The notes: generated by a model from the sequence alone, not told the origin. Shown: positions 23,279 to 32,032, numbered from the stretch's first letter. The stretch is DNA of 32,170 bases from Erysipelotrichaceae bacterium (GCA_016280635.1 JAEEHC010000050.1:1-32170); one strand, 5' to 3'. Numbers and translations: made by a program.

Positions 23279-24352
23279 ATGAAGAAATCATTATTACTCA
23301 TCCTGATCGTATGTCTAATGGTAATGACCGGTTGCGGCAGAAACAGCGAGGGAAAGGACAGTGAAGAACCGGAAAGAACGGAAAAACCGGAAACAACGGT
23401 CATCCGTCTGGCCCTTAACGGCGCCGGCCACATCTTCAACGGCATTGCCGAAGCTCAGGGCTATCTGGCTGATGAGGGCATCAGCGTTGAATACGTACCT
23501 GTAACTACCGATGCGGAGGTTTTTGAGGGCTTACGCAACGGCACCATTGACATCGCCTCCAATTCCGGCACCAACCTGCCTCTGCAGGAAATTGCCTCAG
23601 GCATGAATCTGACCATCTTTGCCGGTTATCTGCTTACCGGCTGCATGCCGGTCTTTGCCCGGGAAGAGACGCCCTGGCAGGGCATTGAGAGTCTGATCGG
23701 CAAGACGCTGGCCTGCGAACCTAACCTCTTCGCCCTCACCGGACCATTGCTGGATCTGGGCTACGACCCGCTCAACGACATCAACTGGTATGAAACGGAA
23801 AACCAGACCGAGCGCATTGAAGCGGTCAGAAGCGGTCAGGCCGATTTCGGCCTGGTAGGCACCGGACTGAATCAGGCGGTCATCGACGCCGCTGACCTTA
23901 AGATCGTCACCTATGCCGCTGATGTGCTGCCGGAGTATTCCTGCTGCCGGGTAGAGGCGCTGACCAGCTGGGTAGATGCCAATCCCAATACCATCAAGGC
24001 TCTGCTAAGAGCCTGGATCAGAGCCATGGATTACTATGAGAGCCATCATGAGGAAGCCGTTACCCTGACGATGAAGCAGACCGGAAACGATGAGCAGACG
24101 GTCCGGGCTTATCTGGATAACCCGCGCCACCGTTTGGACATTGACCCGATGAAGAAGTCCGTACAGAGAGCCTGGAGCTACATGGAACATCTGGGCTTAC
24201 TGGGGGAAAACAGTGAGCGGATCAACATTGACCGCCACATCAACACCCAGCTCTACAAGGCGGCTCTGGATGAATGCCAGAAGCGCTACTGGCAGAACAG
24301 TTCCAAGTTCTACGAAAAACTGCAGTATCAGTACGCGGTCAATGACAATTAA
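23279..24352 (+). CDS. NitT/TauT-type (SsuA/THI5-like) substrate-binding lipoprotein without ABC partners
   Basis: A 357-aa lipoprotein: signal peptide MKKSLLLILIVCLMVMTGC with Cys19 at the lipobox, then a Ser/Glu-rich linker. The mature domain follows the SsuA/TauA/THI5 pattern (IRLALNGAGHIFNGIAEAQGYLADEGISVEYV; VFEGLRNGTIDIASNSGTNL; ERIEAVRSGQADFGLVGTGLNQ). This class binds sulfonates, nitrate, thiamine precursors or similar small molecules. A consensus AGGAGG precedes the ATG, 17 bases after the sensor-MscS gene, and a terminator closes the two-gene operon. No ABC permease or ATPase gene lies on either side, so it may present its ligand to the neighbouring sensor-channel or serve a transporter encoded elsewhere. 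Confidence 0.88.
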   Translation: MKKSLLLILIVCLMVMTGCGRNSEGKDSEEPERTEKPETTVIRLALNGAGHIFNGIAEAQGYLADEGISVEYVPVTTDAEVFEGLRNGTIDIASNSGTNLPLQEIASGMNLTIFAGYLLTGCMPVFAREETPWQGIESLIGKTLACEPNLFALTGPLLDLGYDPLNDINWYETENQTERIEAVRSGQADFGLVGTGLNQAVIDAADLKIVTYAADVLPEYSCCRVEALTSWVDANPNTIKALLRAWIRAMDYYESHHEEAVTLTMKQTGNDEQTVRAYLDNPRHRLDIDPMKKSVQRAWSYMEHLGLLGENSERINIDRHINTQLYKAALDECQKRYWQNSSKFYEKLQYQYAVNDN

Positions 24353-24392
24353 AGCGGCGCGCTCAACGGTTCGACATTAAAGATAAAGTATA

Positions 24393-24421
24393 GGCCTTCC
24401 GCCTCCGGCGGAGGTCTTTCT
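24393..24421 (+). terminator. Terminator of the sensor-MscS/binding-protein operon
   Basis: TCCGCC (24398-24403) and GGCGGA (24407-24412) form the core stem, extended by weaker pairs, with a 3-base loop and a TCTTTCTTT tail, about 40 bases after the stop codon. Confidence 0.7.
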
Positions 24422-24497
24422 TTGTGCTATACTTAAAGTGCAAGAAAAGGCAGGCTGAAAGCATGAAGACCTGCTGACAAATGATTGGAGGAGCCGC

Positions 24498-25928
24498 ATG
24501 GAAAATACCGATTGTTATGTTTCACCGTTTTCGCAGAGATATGCCAGTAAGGAAATGCAGTACCTTCACAGCCAGGACTTCAAGTTTACCACCTGGCGTA
24601 AGCTGTGGGTAATGCTGGCGGAAAGCGAAAAACAGCTGGGTCTGCCCATCAGCGATGAGCAGATCGCCGAGATGCGCCAGCACGTCAGCGACATCAACTA
24701 TGAAGACGCCATCAGAAGGGAACACGAGATCCGCCACGATGTCATGAGTCACATCTACGCCTACGGGCTGCAGTGCCCCAAGGCAGCCGGCATCATCCAT
24801 CTGGGCGCCACTTCCTGTTATGTCGGCGACAATACCGACATCATCATCATGAAGAAAAGCCTGGAACTGATCCGGGATAAGCTGGTCAGACTGATCCGGA
24901 TCCTGGCTGACTTTGCCAGAAAGCATAAGAGCCTGCCCACGCTGGCCTATACCCATTTCCAGCCGGCCCAGCCCACCACCGTGGGCAAGCGGGCAGTGCT
25001 GTGGCTGGATCAGTTTGTCAGTGACCTGCAGGATCTTGAGTATGTCAGCGATTCTTTGCGCCTTTTAGGCTGCAAGGGGACGACCGGTACTCAGGCTTCC
25101 TTCCTGGCTCTGTTTGAAGGGGATAAGGAAAAGGTCCGGAAGCTGGAAAAGCTGATCGCCCAAAAGGTGGGCATACCCTGCTGTCCGGTCAGCGGCCAGA
25201 CTTACAGCCGCAAGTACGACAGCCGGGTAATCAATGTGCTTTCCGGCATCGGTCAGAGCGCCCACAAGCTCTCCAATGACCTGCGCCTTCTGCAGCACCT
25301 CAAGGAGATCGAGGAGCCCTTCGAGAAGGACCAGGTCGGCTCCAGCGCCATGCCTTACAAGCGCAACCCGATGCGCTGCGAGCGCATCGCAGCCCTGAGC
25401 CGCTATCTGATAACCGACAGCCTCAATCCGGCCCTGACCGCTTCCGAGCAGTGGCTGGAAAGGACGCTGGATGATTCCGCCAACCGCCGGATCGCCATCG
25501 CCGAGGGTTTCCTGGCCGCTGATGGGATCTTAAATCTGCTGATTAACGTCTGCGACGGTCTGGTCGTCTATCCGGCCATGATTGAAGCTCATCTTCAAAA
25601 GGAACTGCCGTTCATGGCTTCCGAGAACATCATGATGCGCGCCGTCAAGGCCGGTGGAAACCGCCAAAAGCTGCATGAAAAACTGCGCGTTTACAGCCAG
25701 TCAGCCGGTCAGAAGGTCAAAAGCGGCGGTGATAACGATCTGCTGGAAAGAATTGAAAATGACAGTGACTTCCATCTGAACCGGGAAGAAATGAAGGATA
25801 TAACCGATCCGGCCGCCTACATCGGGCTGGCTGCGGATCAGGTTGAAGAATATCTTAACAATACGGTTGAACCGCTGTTAGCGGGCTACCGTGATATCAG
25901 CGATGAAAGCATCGCCATTGAAGTATAG
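24498..25928 (+). CDS. purB: Adenylosuccinate lyase PurB
   Basis: Cytoplasmic purine enzyme that splits adenylosuccinate to AMP and fumarate, and SAICAR to AICAR and fumarate. It is 476 aa, the larger PurB type. The superfamily signature is present: SSAMPYKRNPMRCERI. The substrate-binding motif HLGATSCYVGDNTD and the TLAYTHFQPAQPTTVGKRA segment, with the catalytic His region, are intact. GGAGGAG precedes the ATG. The purA gene follows after 12 bases, so the two steps from IMP to AMP are encoded together. Confidence 0.96.
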   Translation: MENTDCYVSPFSQRYASKEMQYLHSQDFKFTTWRKLWVMLAESEKQLGLPISDEQIAEMRQHVSDINYEDAIRREHEIRHDVMSHIYAYGLQCPKAAGIIHLGATSCYVGDNTDIIIMKKSLELIRDKLVRLIRILADFARKHKSLPTLAYTHFQPAQPTTVGKRAVLWLDQFVSDLQDLEYVSDSLRLLGCKGTTGTQASFLALFEGDKEKVRKLEKLIAQKVGIPCCPVSGQTYSRKYDSRVINVLSGIGQSAHKLSNDLRLLQHLKEIEEPFEKDQVGSSAMPYKRNPMRCERIAALSRYLITDSLNPALTASEQWLERTLDDSANRRIAIAEGFLAADGILNLLINVCDGLVVYPAMIEAHLQKELPFMASENIMMRAVKAGGNRQKLHEKLRVYSQSAGQKVKSGGDNDLLERIENDSDFHLNREEMKDITDPAAYIGLAADQVEEYLNNTVEPLLAGYRDISDESIAIEV

Positions 25929-25940
25929 GGGGAAAAGAAC

Positions 25941-27221
25941 ATGGTAACTGCAGTAGTAGGCGCAAACTGGGGAGATGAAGGCAAGGGCAAGATAACCGAC
26001 ATGCTGGCTGATCAGGCCGATGTCGTCATCCGCTTTCAGGGCGGAGCCAATGCCGGACATACGATCGTCAACGAATACGGCAAGTTCGCCCTCCATACTC
26101 TTCCCTCCGGGGTCTTCCATCAGGATACCGTCAATGTCATCGGCGCCGCCATGGCTCTGGACATTGAAAAGTTTTCCCGTGAACTGGAAGGCATCCTGGA
26201 AAGAGGCGTACCCAAACCCCGCATTCTGATCTCGGATCGGGTACAGGTGATGATGCCCTATCACATTTTGTTTGACCGCCTGGAGGAAGAACGGCTGGCC
26301 GGCAAGTCCTTCGGCTCAACCCAGAGCGGCATTGCCCCGCTGTATGCCGACAAGTACGCCAAGATCGGCTGGCAGCTCAATGAATTCTATCAGGATGACC
26401 AGATCCTATTGGAGAAGATTGACCGGATCAGCCAGCAGAAAAACGCTCTGCTGGAAAACCTGTACCATGCTGAACCGCTTAACCGGGATGAACTGCTGGA
26501 ATGGATCAAGACCAATCGTGAAAAGGTCAGGGAATATGTCGGCGACGTGGGTGTCTATCTCCATGACGCCATTAAGGAAGGCAGGAACATCCTTCTGGAA
26601 GGCCAGCTGGGTACTCTGAAGGATCCCGATAACGGCATTTACCCGATGGTTACCTCCTCCAGCCCCTTAGCCGGCTACGGCGCGGTCAGCGCCGGCATCC
26701 CGCCTTATGAAATCAAGCGGATCATCGCCGTTTCCAAGGCTTACTCCTCAGCGGTTGGCGCTGGGGAATTCGTGTCCGAACTGTTTGGCAGACAGGCGGA
26801 AGAACTGCGCAATAACGGCGGTGACGGCGGCGAATACGGTGCCACGACTGGCCGGCCGAGAAGAGTCGGCTGGTATGACTGCGTGGCCTCCCGCTACGGC
26901 TGCCGCCTGCAGGGCTGCACCGAAGTTGCCCTGACCGTTCTGGATGCCTTAGGCTATCTGGATGAGATACCGGTCTGCTACGCTTATGAGCTGGATGGCA
27001 AAATCATCAAAGTCTTCCCGGTCACCAGAGACCTTCCCCGCTGCAAGCCCCTTTATAAAGTCATGAAGGGCTGGAAGTGCGACATCCGGGGCATCCGCGA
27101 ATACGACAGACTGCCTTTGGAAGCCCGTCAGTATGTGGAATTCATCGAAGAGCAGCTGGGCTATCCGATCACTATTGTTTCCAATGGGCCTGCCCGGGAC
27201 GAGATCATCCGCCGTTCATAA
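25941..27221 (+). CDS. purA: Adenylosuccinate synthetase PurA
   Basis: Cytoplasmic GTP-dependent enzyme joining IMP and aspartate to adenylosuccinate, the first committed step to AMP. It is 426 aa, the family length. The N-terminal P-loop GDEGKGK with catalytic Asp, the RFQGGANAGHTIV IMP-binding segment and the TTGRPRRVGWYD aspartate/IMP-binding loop near residue 303 are all intact. A GGGGGAAAAG ribosome site precedes the ATG, 12 bases after purB. In the LLEGQLGTLKDPDNGIYP segment the usual GAQG is EGQLGTLKD, a common variant. No frameshift is seen. Confidence 0.96.
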   Translation: MVTAVVGANWGDEGKGKITDMLADQADVVIRFQGGANAGHTIVNEYGKFALHTLPSGVFHQDTVNVIGAAMALDIEKFSRELEGILERGVPKPRILISDRVQVMMPYHILFDRLEEERLAGKSFGSTQSGIAPLYADKYAKIGWQLNEFYQDDQILLEKIDRISQQKNALLENLYHAEPLNRDELLEWIKTNREKVREYVGDVGVYLHDAIKEGRNILLEGQLGTLKDPDNGIYPMVTSSSPLAGYGAVSAGIPPYEIKRIIAVSKAYSSAVGAGEFVSELFGRQAEELRNNGGDGGEYGATTGRPRRVGWYDCVASRYGCRLQGCTEVALTVLDALGYLDEIPVCYAYELDGKIIKVFPVTRDLPRCKPLYKVMKGWKCDIRGIREYDRLPLEARQYVEFIEEQLGYPITIVSNGPARDEIIRRS

Positions 27222-27247
27222 GGACATGTCAGTCAGAGGATAAAAAG

Positions 27248-28213
27248 ATGAAAGAGATAATGGATTTTCTTAATGAAAGGGTTCTGCGCCAAAGCCGACG
27301 GTTCAGCGACTTCTTTCCCTTAGCCGGGCTGCAGTCGTTTTTGCTGACGCTGTTTGGCACCCTGATGAGCATGGCCATCCTGAAACTGATCCCGGCCATC
27401 CGCCGCTTACTGGCCACGCTGGTCTACAGTGAAAGCATGCTGACGTTTCTGGAGAATTACCTCGATTTCTTCGGCATCTGGATCATCATCCTGCTGGTCG
27501 TGGTCGGCTTTGAGGCCAACCGTCCGATGCTTAAGGCCATCAGCTACAGCCAAAAGGGCAATAATCTCAAGGGCCTTCTGGTGGGGATATTGCTGGGCTT
27601 AGGAACCAATGGCTTTGCGGTTCTGATGTCCTGGCTGGCCGGTGACATCAAGCTCTCCTTTTACGGCTTTGACCCGGTCGTCTTACTGGTCTTTGCCCTG
27701 GCCGTCTTCATTCAATCCGGGGCCGAGGAACTGGCTGACCGTTTCTACCTTTATCAGAGACTGCGGCGAAGATACCGCAGCCCGCTGGTCGCCATTTTCG
27801 TCAATGCCGTCGTCTTTGCCCTGATGCATGTCAGCAACCCCGGTTTTACCGTAATCGCCGGCACTCAGATCTTTCTGATCGCCATCGTCTTCTCGCTGAT
27901 GGTCTATTACTACAACAACCTCTGGGGCGCCATGGCCTTCCACGCGGCCTGGAATTACAGCCAGAACATCATCTTCGGCCTGCCTAACAGCGGCATCGTT
28001 TCCGAGTATTCCATCTTTACCCTGGAAGCCGCCTCAGCCCGTAATGGGTTGTTCTACAACGTCGGATTCGGTGTTGAGGGCAGCATCGGCGCTACCGTCA
28101 TGCTGGCGCTGCTGGCGGCAGTGATCTATCTGATCAACCGCCACAAGCCGGAAGCCAATGACGTCTGGGCACAAGGCGAAGGCCAGTTTGCTGAAGAAAG
28201 CCATAAGAATTAA
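27248..28213 (+). CDS. CPBP-family (CAAX protease-like) intramembrane metalloprotease
   Basis: A 321-aa polytopic membrane protein. I choose the ATG at 27248, preceded by AGAGGAT; the longer open frame reaches back into purA out of frame and is not credible. The CPBP/Abi motifs are complete: EELADR (EExxxR) in SGAEELADRFYLYQRL, FALMH (FxxxH) in VVFALMHVSNP, and HAAWN (HxxxN) in MAFHAAWNYSQN. The residues expected for metal-dependent proteolysis are therefore present. In Gram-positive bacteria such proteins process peptides or protect against bacteriocins; the substrate here is unknown. It follows purA by 26 bases in the same direction. Confidence 0.88.
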   Translation: MKEIMDFLNERVLRQSRRFSDFFPLAGLQSFLLTLFGTLMSMAILKLIPAIRRLLATLVYSESMLTFLENYLDFFGIWIIILLVVVGFEANRPMLKAISYSQKGNNLKGLLVGILLGLGTNGFAVLMSWLAGDIKLSFYGFDPVVLLVFALAVFIQSGAEELADRFYLYQRLRRRYRSPLVAIFVNAVVFALMHVSNPGFTVIAGTQIFLIAIVFSLMVYYYNNLWGAMAFHAAWNYSQNIIFGLPNSGIVSEYSIFTLEAASARNGLFYNVGFGVEGSIGATVMLALLAAVIYLINRHKPEANDVWAQGEGQFAEESHKN

Positions 28214-28280
28214 TTAAGGGAAAAGTTTACCGGCGAAAGACCATCAAACCCGCCGGTTGCGATACATTGAGGTGATCAAC

Positions 28281-29570
28281 ATGGAAAATAACCGTAAAGC
28301 CTACATTAACGCCGTCATCCTGACCGGCGAAAAGGACATGAAGCCGCTTCACGACCACATCCTTTTTACCGATGGTGATCGGATCCTGGCCATTAAGCCC
28401 GCTTCCGCTTCGACGGAAGGTTTTGAGACCGTCGATCTGAAGGGCGGCTATCTGATGCCCGGATTGATCAACCTGCATGTGCACATTCCCGGCACCGGCA
28501 AGCCCAAGAAGAAGCAGACCGATGCCAGAAAACTGGTGCGCATTCTGACTTCTACCGCTTTGTTGCGGAAAGTCTGTTACCGGATGTGCGCCGGCTACAT
28601 CATGCCGGAATTATACAGCGGCGTTACCACTCTCAGAGCGGTAGGCGGCGTATTGGACATCGACAGTCGGCTGCGCGATGAGATCGCCTCCGGCAAGCGC
28701 CTGGGTCCCCGGATCCTGGCTGCCAACATGGCGGTATCAGTACCCGGTGGCCACATGGCCGGTTCGCTGGCTTATGAAGCCCACAGCGCTGAGGAAGCGG
28801 CGGCTCTGGTTAGAAAGATCGCCGCGGACAAGCCGGATCTGATCAAACTGATGATCACCGGCGGCGTTCTCGATGCCACCAAGAAGGGTGAACCCGGCGA
28901 AGTCAAGATGCCGGAAGAATATGTCAGGGCGGCCTGCGACCAGGCCCATCAGCTGGGATTAAAGGTCGCGGCCCATGTGGAAAGCCCCCAGGGCATTAAG
29001 ATCGCTCTGCGCAATGGCGTCGACACCATCGAGCATGGCGCTCAGCCGGATGAGGAAATGATCGAACTGTTCAAGAAGCGCCAGGCGGCTCTGGTATCCA
29101 CCATTTCCCCCGCCCTGCCCTTTGCCCTGTTTGACCGCGAACTGATCGGGGCCAGCGAAGTGCAGCAGTTCAACGGCCGCTTCCTGTTTGAGGGCATTAT
29201 TGAATGCGCCAAGTCCTGTCTGCAAGCCGGCATCCCGGTGGGACTGGGCACTGATACCGGCTGCCCGTACATCACCCACTACGACATGTGGAGAGAACTG
29301 TATTACTTCCAGAAGTACTGCGGTGTCTTCAACAGCTTTGCCCTTTATTCAGCCACCCTCGGCAATGCCGCCATCGTCGGGCTGGATAAGGAGATCGGCT
29401 CCCTTCAAGCCGGCAAGTGCGCTGACCTGATCGCCACCAGGAAAAATCCGCTGGAGGACCTGAAGGCCCTGCGCGATGTCTGCCTGGTCGTTTCCCGGGG
29501 CCGGATCATCGATAATTCCCGGCTCAGGAAGTATCTGGCCTGTGAAGCGGAACTGGATAAGTATCTCTGA
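28281..29570 (+). CDS. Amidohydrolase, imidazolonepropionase-like metal-dependent hydrolase
   Basis: A 429-aa cytoplasmic hydrolase. The start at 28281 has GAGG nine bases upstream; an earlier in-frame ATG at 28257 lacks one. Metal ligands of the amidohydrolase superfamily are visible: HVH in PGLINLHVHIPG, a Lys in DLIKLMITGGV, His in KVAAHVESP, His in DTIEHGAQP and Asp in GLGTDTGCPYITHYDMWRE. The C-terminal ADLIATRKNPLEDLKAL motif is typical of the imidazolonepropionase/prolidase-like group. The substrate is unclear; an N-acyl amino acid or cyclic amide is plausible. It sits in the co-directional run after the CPBP protease. Confidence 0.86.
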   Translation: MENNRKAYINAVILTGEKDMKPLHDHILFTDGDRILAIKPASASTEGFETVDLKGGYLMPGLINLHVHIPGTGKPKKKQTDARKLVRILTSTALLRKVCYRMCAGYIMPELYSGVTTLRAVGGVLDIDSRLRDEIASGKRLGPRILAANMAVSVPGGHMAGSLAYEAHSAEEAAALVRKIAADKPDLIKLMITGGVLDATKKGEPGEVKMPEEYVRAACDQAHQLGLKVAAHVESPQGIKIALRNGVDTIEHGAQPDEEMIELFKKRQAALVSTISPALPFALFDRELIGASEVQQFNGRFLFEGIIECAKSCLQAGIPVGLGTDTGCPYITHYDMWRELYYFQKYCGVFNSFALYSATLGNAAIVGLDKEIGSLQAGKCADLIATRKNPLEDLKALRDVCLVVSRGRIIDNSRLRKYLACEAELDKYL

Positions 29571-29594
29571 GAACATGGTAAGGAGGCAGCAGTC

Positions 29595-29825
29595 ATGAAA
29601 ACTGTTCTGGTAAGAATCGGAGCCGTCATGCTGGCGGGAGCGCTGATCAGCCTGTTGATCGGCCTGTGGTTCAGATATCTGGGTCATAGCGTCATGGACG
29701 GTTCATCCGCCCTCTATGGGCGCCTTTTCAGCCGGGCTTCGCTGTTTCTGAAAATCGGCTGCTCGCTGATGGCGGGAGCCGTTGTGCTTTTAACGGTCTG
29801 CTACCTGTTCTTCCGCCATAAATAG
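29595..29825 (+). CDS. Small two-helix membrane protein, unknown
   Basis: A 76-aa protein with two hydrophobic helices (IGAVMLAGALISLLIGLWF, about 8-26, and IGCSLMAGAVVLLTVCYLFF, about 54-73), a short outer or inner loop between them and a basic end (RHK). TAAGGAGG precedes the ATG. It lies between the amidohydrolase (24 bases upstream) and the ComB-family gene (14 bases downstream), so it is part of the operon. I do not recognise the family. Confidence 0.68.
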   Translation: MKTVLVRIGAVMLAGALISLLIGLWFRYLGHSVMDGSSALYGRLFSRASLFLKIGCSLMAGAVVLLTVCYLFFRHK

Positions 29826-29839
29826 GAGAGCATCAGAAG

Positions 29840-30544
29840 ATGGAAATCAGAATTCTGCAGCTGATCGAAGGCGCTAGAAAGGCAAGCGGACTGACCGTCA
29901 TCATTGACGTCTTCCGGGCCTTTTCCCTGGAAGCCTACCTGTTTGCCGGAGGCGTGGAAAAGATCTACGCGGTCGGCTCGCTTGAAGAGGCCTACCGGTT
30001 GAAAGAACAGCATCCCCAAGCCCTTTTAGTCGGCGAAAGAGGGGGAGTGAAGTGCGAAGGTTTCGACTACGGTAATTCTCCCAGCGCCTTCATTGGCCAG
30101 GATCTTCGGGGCAGAACGGTCATCCATACCACCTCTGCCGGTACTCAGGGCATTGACAATGCGATAAATGCCCAAGAGATAGTCGTTGGTTCCTTTGTCA
30201 ACGCCGCCGCTACGGCTGCATATATCAAAAGCCGTGATCCGCAGACCGTTTCCCTGGTCTGCATGGGCTTACATGGCGTCCAGCCTACGGCTGAAGATAC
30301 CCTGTGCGCGGAATATCTGCAGAGCCTGCTAAATGGTGAGGCAATGGCGGACATTGACGAAAGGCTGCTGGATCTGAAGAATTCGGATGGTAGGAAATTC
30401 TTTGATGAAGCCCAGCAGGCGGTCTTTCCGCAGCCGGATTTCTGGATGTGCATCAGAAGAGACATCTTTCCGTTTGTGATCAAAACGGCCCGTCAGGCGA
30501 AAGCAAGCGTCAACCGGGCGGTTCAGATAAGTCAGCCTGATTAA
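29840..30544 (+). CDS. comB: 2-phosphosulfolactate phosphatase family protein (ComB)
   Basis: A 234-aa cytoplasmic protein of the ComB family, which hydrolyses 2-phospho-3-sulfolactate to 3-sulfolactate in coenzyme M synthesis of archaea. Family motifs are intact: TVIIDVFRAFSLEAYLFAGG near the N-terminus, GERGGVKCEGFDYGNSPSAF, the TTSAGTQGI loop, and the VCMGLHGVQPTAEDTLCAEYL region. Many bacteria without coenzyme M keep this family, where its true substrate is unclear; no ComA or other sulfonate gene is near. A ribosome site (AGGAGAG) precedes the ATG. The symbol reflects family only. Confidence 0.85.
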   Translation: MEIRILQLIEGARKASGLTVIIDVFRAFSLEAYLFAGGVEKIYAVGSLEEAYRLKEQHPQALLVGERGGVKCEGFDYGNSPSAFIGQDLRGRTVIHTTSAGTQGIDNAINAQEIVVGSFVNAAATAAYIKSRDPQTVSLVCMGLHGVQPTAEDTLCAEYLQSLLNGEAMADIDERLLDLKNSDGRKFFDEAQQAVFPQPDFWMCIRRDIFPFVIKTARQAKASVNRAVQISQPD

Positions 30545-30576
30545 GCAGGCTTTGGAGAAAGCGGGGTAAGAAAACA

Positions 30577-31371
30577 GTGGAAAGAATCAGAAAGCTTAAC
30601 TGGTATCAGAAACTGCTGATCATAGTCCTGATAGCCATGATCGGCTTCTTTACCGTTCTGTACCAGCAGACGATCTCCCGGAGCGGTTTCCGCTATCGGG
30701 ATGAGATCCTGGTACTGTTACCGAAGGAGATTACCGGGGTCAGTTACCAGCAGATCTACAGCGGCCAGATTAACGGCCAATCAGCGGTCTTTACGGTATC
30801 AAGCGACCGGACTGTCCTTTTTGTCTGTGGTAATAGGGCCTATGGCCCTTACCGGTTCCACGCCGATGATTCAGCCAGACCGGACCGGGAAGGCATGCGG
30901 GAGATGGCGACCGGCATGGAAATCTATCTGGACGATCAGCTGCTTTTCCGCGGTGGGGCCATGAAGACCAGCGAGGGCCAGTATTGGCTGTTCAATGAGG
31001 ACGGAAGCGTCGCTGACAGCGGGGTTCTGCCCGGGAGCAATGGTAAATACGGTGATTGGCGGGATGGCGATGGCATCATGCATGCCATGGAAGAACCGTC
31101 ACTGGCGGATGTGGCGGCGCTGATGCTGGGACCGAAGATCGAACATGACGGCTCCTGGGGGATGTGGTTTCTGGGCTGCCTGCTGGCTGCGGCAACCATT
31201 GTCTTCATCCTTTATGCGGAAACAATTTTCCGTTGGTCGCTCGCCTTTTTGATCAGGCGGCCGGAAGAGGCTGAACCTTCCGACTGGGAACTGACCAGCC
31301 GCTATCTATACTGGACCGCCATGGCCGCCATCACGGCCCTGGTATTCACGGTCGGGCTGAAAATGGGATAA
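30577..31371 (+). CDS. Uncharacterised membrane protein with GTG start
   Basis: A 264-aa protein beginning with GTG at 30577, with GCGGGG upstream. One N-terminal helix (LLIIVLIAMIGFFTVLY, about 13-29) leads into an extracytoplasmic domain of about 150 residues rich in short beta motifs (VFTVSSDRTVLFVCGNRAYGPYRF; MEIYLDDQLLFRGGAMKTSEGQYWLF). Two C-terminal helices follow (MWFLGCLLAAATIVFILYA and YWTAMAAITALVFTVGLKM), with a short cytoplasmic loop containing RRPEEAEPSDWE between them. I do not recognise the family. It is the last gene of the co-directional run from purB. Confidence 0.72.
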   Translation: MERIRKLNWYQKLLIIVLIAMIGFFTVLYQQTISRSGFRYRDEILVLLPKEITGVSYQQIYSGQINGQSAVFTVSSDRTVLFVCGNRAYGPYRFHADDSARPDREGMREMATGMEIYLDDQLLFRGGAMKTSEGQYWLFNEDGSVADSGVLPGSNGKYGDWRDGDGIMHAMEEPSLADVAALMLGPKIEHDGSWGMWFLGCLLAAATIVFILYAETIFRWSLAFLIRRPEEAEPSDWELTSRYLYWTAMAAITALVFTVGLKMG

Positions 31372-31391
31372 TTGTTTCAAAAAGGCTTTTT

Positions 31392-31421
31392 TTGGCTTAA
31401 CTGCTGAAAATGTGCGATAAT
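31392..31421 (+). promoter_or_regulatory. Probable promoter of the DUF1232 gene
   Basis: TTGGCT (31392-31397), an 18-base spacer and GATAAT (31416-31421) with TGC just before it (extended -10), 32 bases before the start codon. Confidence 0.55.
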
Positions 31422-31453
31422 GGATTCAGCATAATCATAGGAGGACAAGAATA

Positions 31454-31873
31454 ATGAATTATGATTTCATCAATACTGAAAAGATCAAGGAAGTACTGGA
31501 CAGCGGCATGGAAAAGGCCTCCAGTCTTCTCAAGGACAGAAAGCAGATCGATAATGTGATTGACATGGTCCAGGCCAAGATCAGGGAGACACCCTTACTG
31601 GGAAGCGCCGTCGGCGATCTGCCCAACATGGTCTCCATGGTAAAGAGCTACATTACCAAGGAATATGATGCCGTTTCCCCGAAGGTCATCATCACCATCG
31701 TTTCCGCCTTCCTGTATCTGATCAAGCAGAAGGACCTGATCAGGGACAACATCCCGGTTCTGGGTCAGCTCGATGACATCGCCGTCTGCGTATTGGCCAT
31801 GAACTTCATCGCTCCGGAGATCAGAGCCTACGCCCAGTGGAAGGAAGAAAGAGAAGCGGAAGCTGCCGCATAG
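31454..31873 (+). CDS. DUF1232 (YkvA-like) protein
   Basis: A 139-aa protein. Residues about 73-120 match DUF1232: VIITIVSAFLYLIKQKDLIRDNIPVLGQLDDIAVCVLAMNFI, where the family pattern is ALxYLxxPxDLIPDxIPxLGxxDD. The Pro of the usual P-x-D is replaced by KQKD here. The N-terminal 70 residues are mostly helical and charged (EKIKEVLDSGMEKASSLLKDRKQ). A consensus AGGAGG precedes the ATG. DUF1232 proteins are small and membrane-associated; their function is unknown. It stands alone between the long operon and the insertion sequence. Confidence 0.8.
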   Translation: MNYDFINTEKIKEVLDSGMEKASSLLKDRKQIDNVIDMVQAKIRETPLLGSAVGDLPNMVSMVKSYITKEYDAVSPKVIITIVSAFLYLIKQKDLIRDNIPVLGQLDDIAVCVLAMNFIAPEIRAYAQWKEEREAEAAA

Positions 31874-32032
31874 CCTTTCCGCCAAACTGAAAAGAAGAGA
31901 GAAAGAGCCGTCTCATTGCTGATGGACCCCTTCGCCTATCCCGGCTACTAGGAACAGCAGATAAAGACAGGCATGGGACAGGCCAGCATTGAACTGCCCC
32001 AGTGAAAATGGATAGTAAATAAAAAAAGGCAT

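Noticed and set aside
27077-27247. N-terminal extension of the CPBP protease into purA
   Set aside because: The extra 57 codons overlap purA out of frame; a proper ribosome site and membrane-protein start are at 27248.
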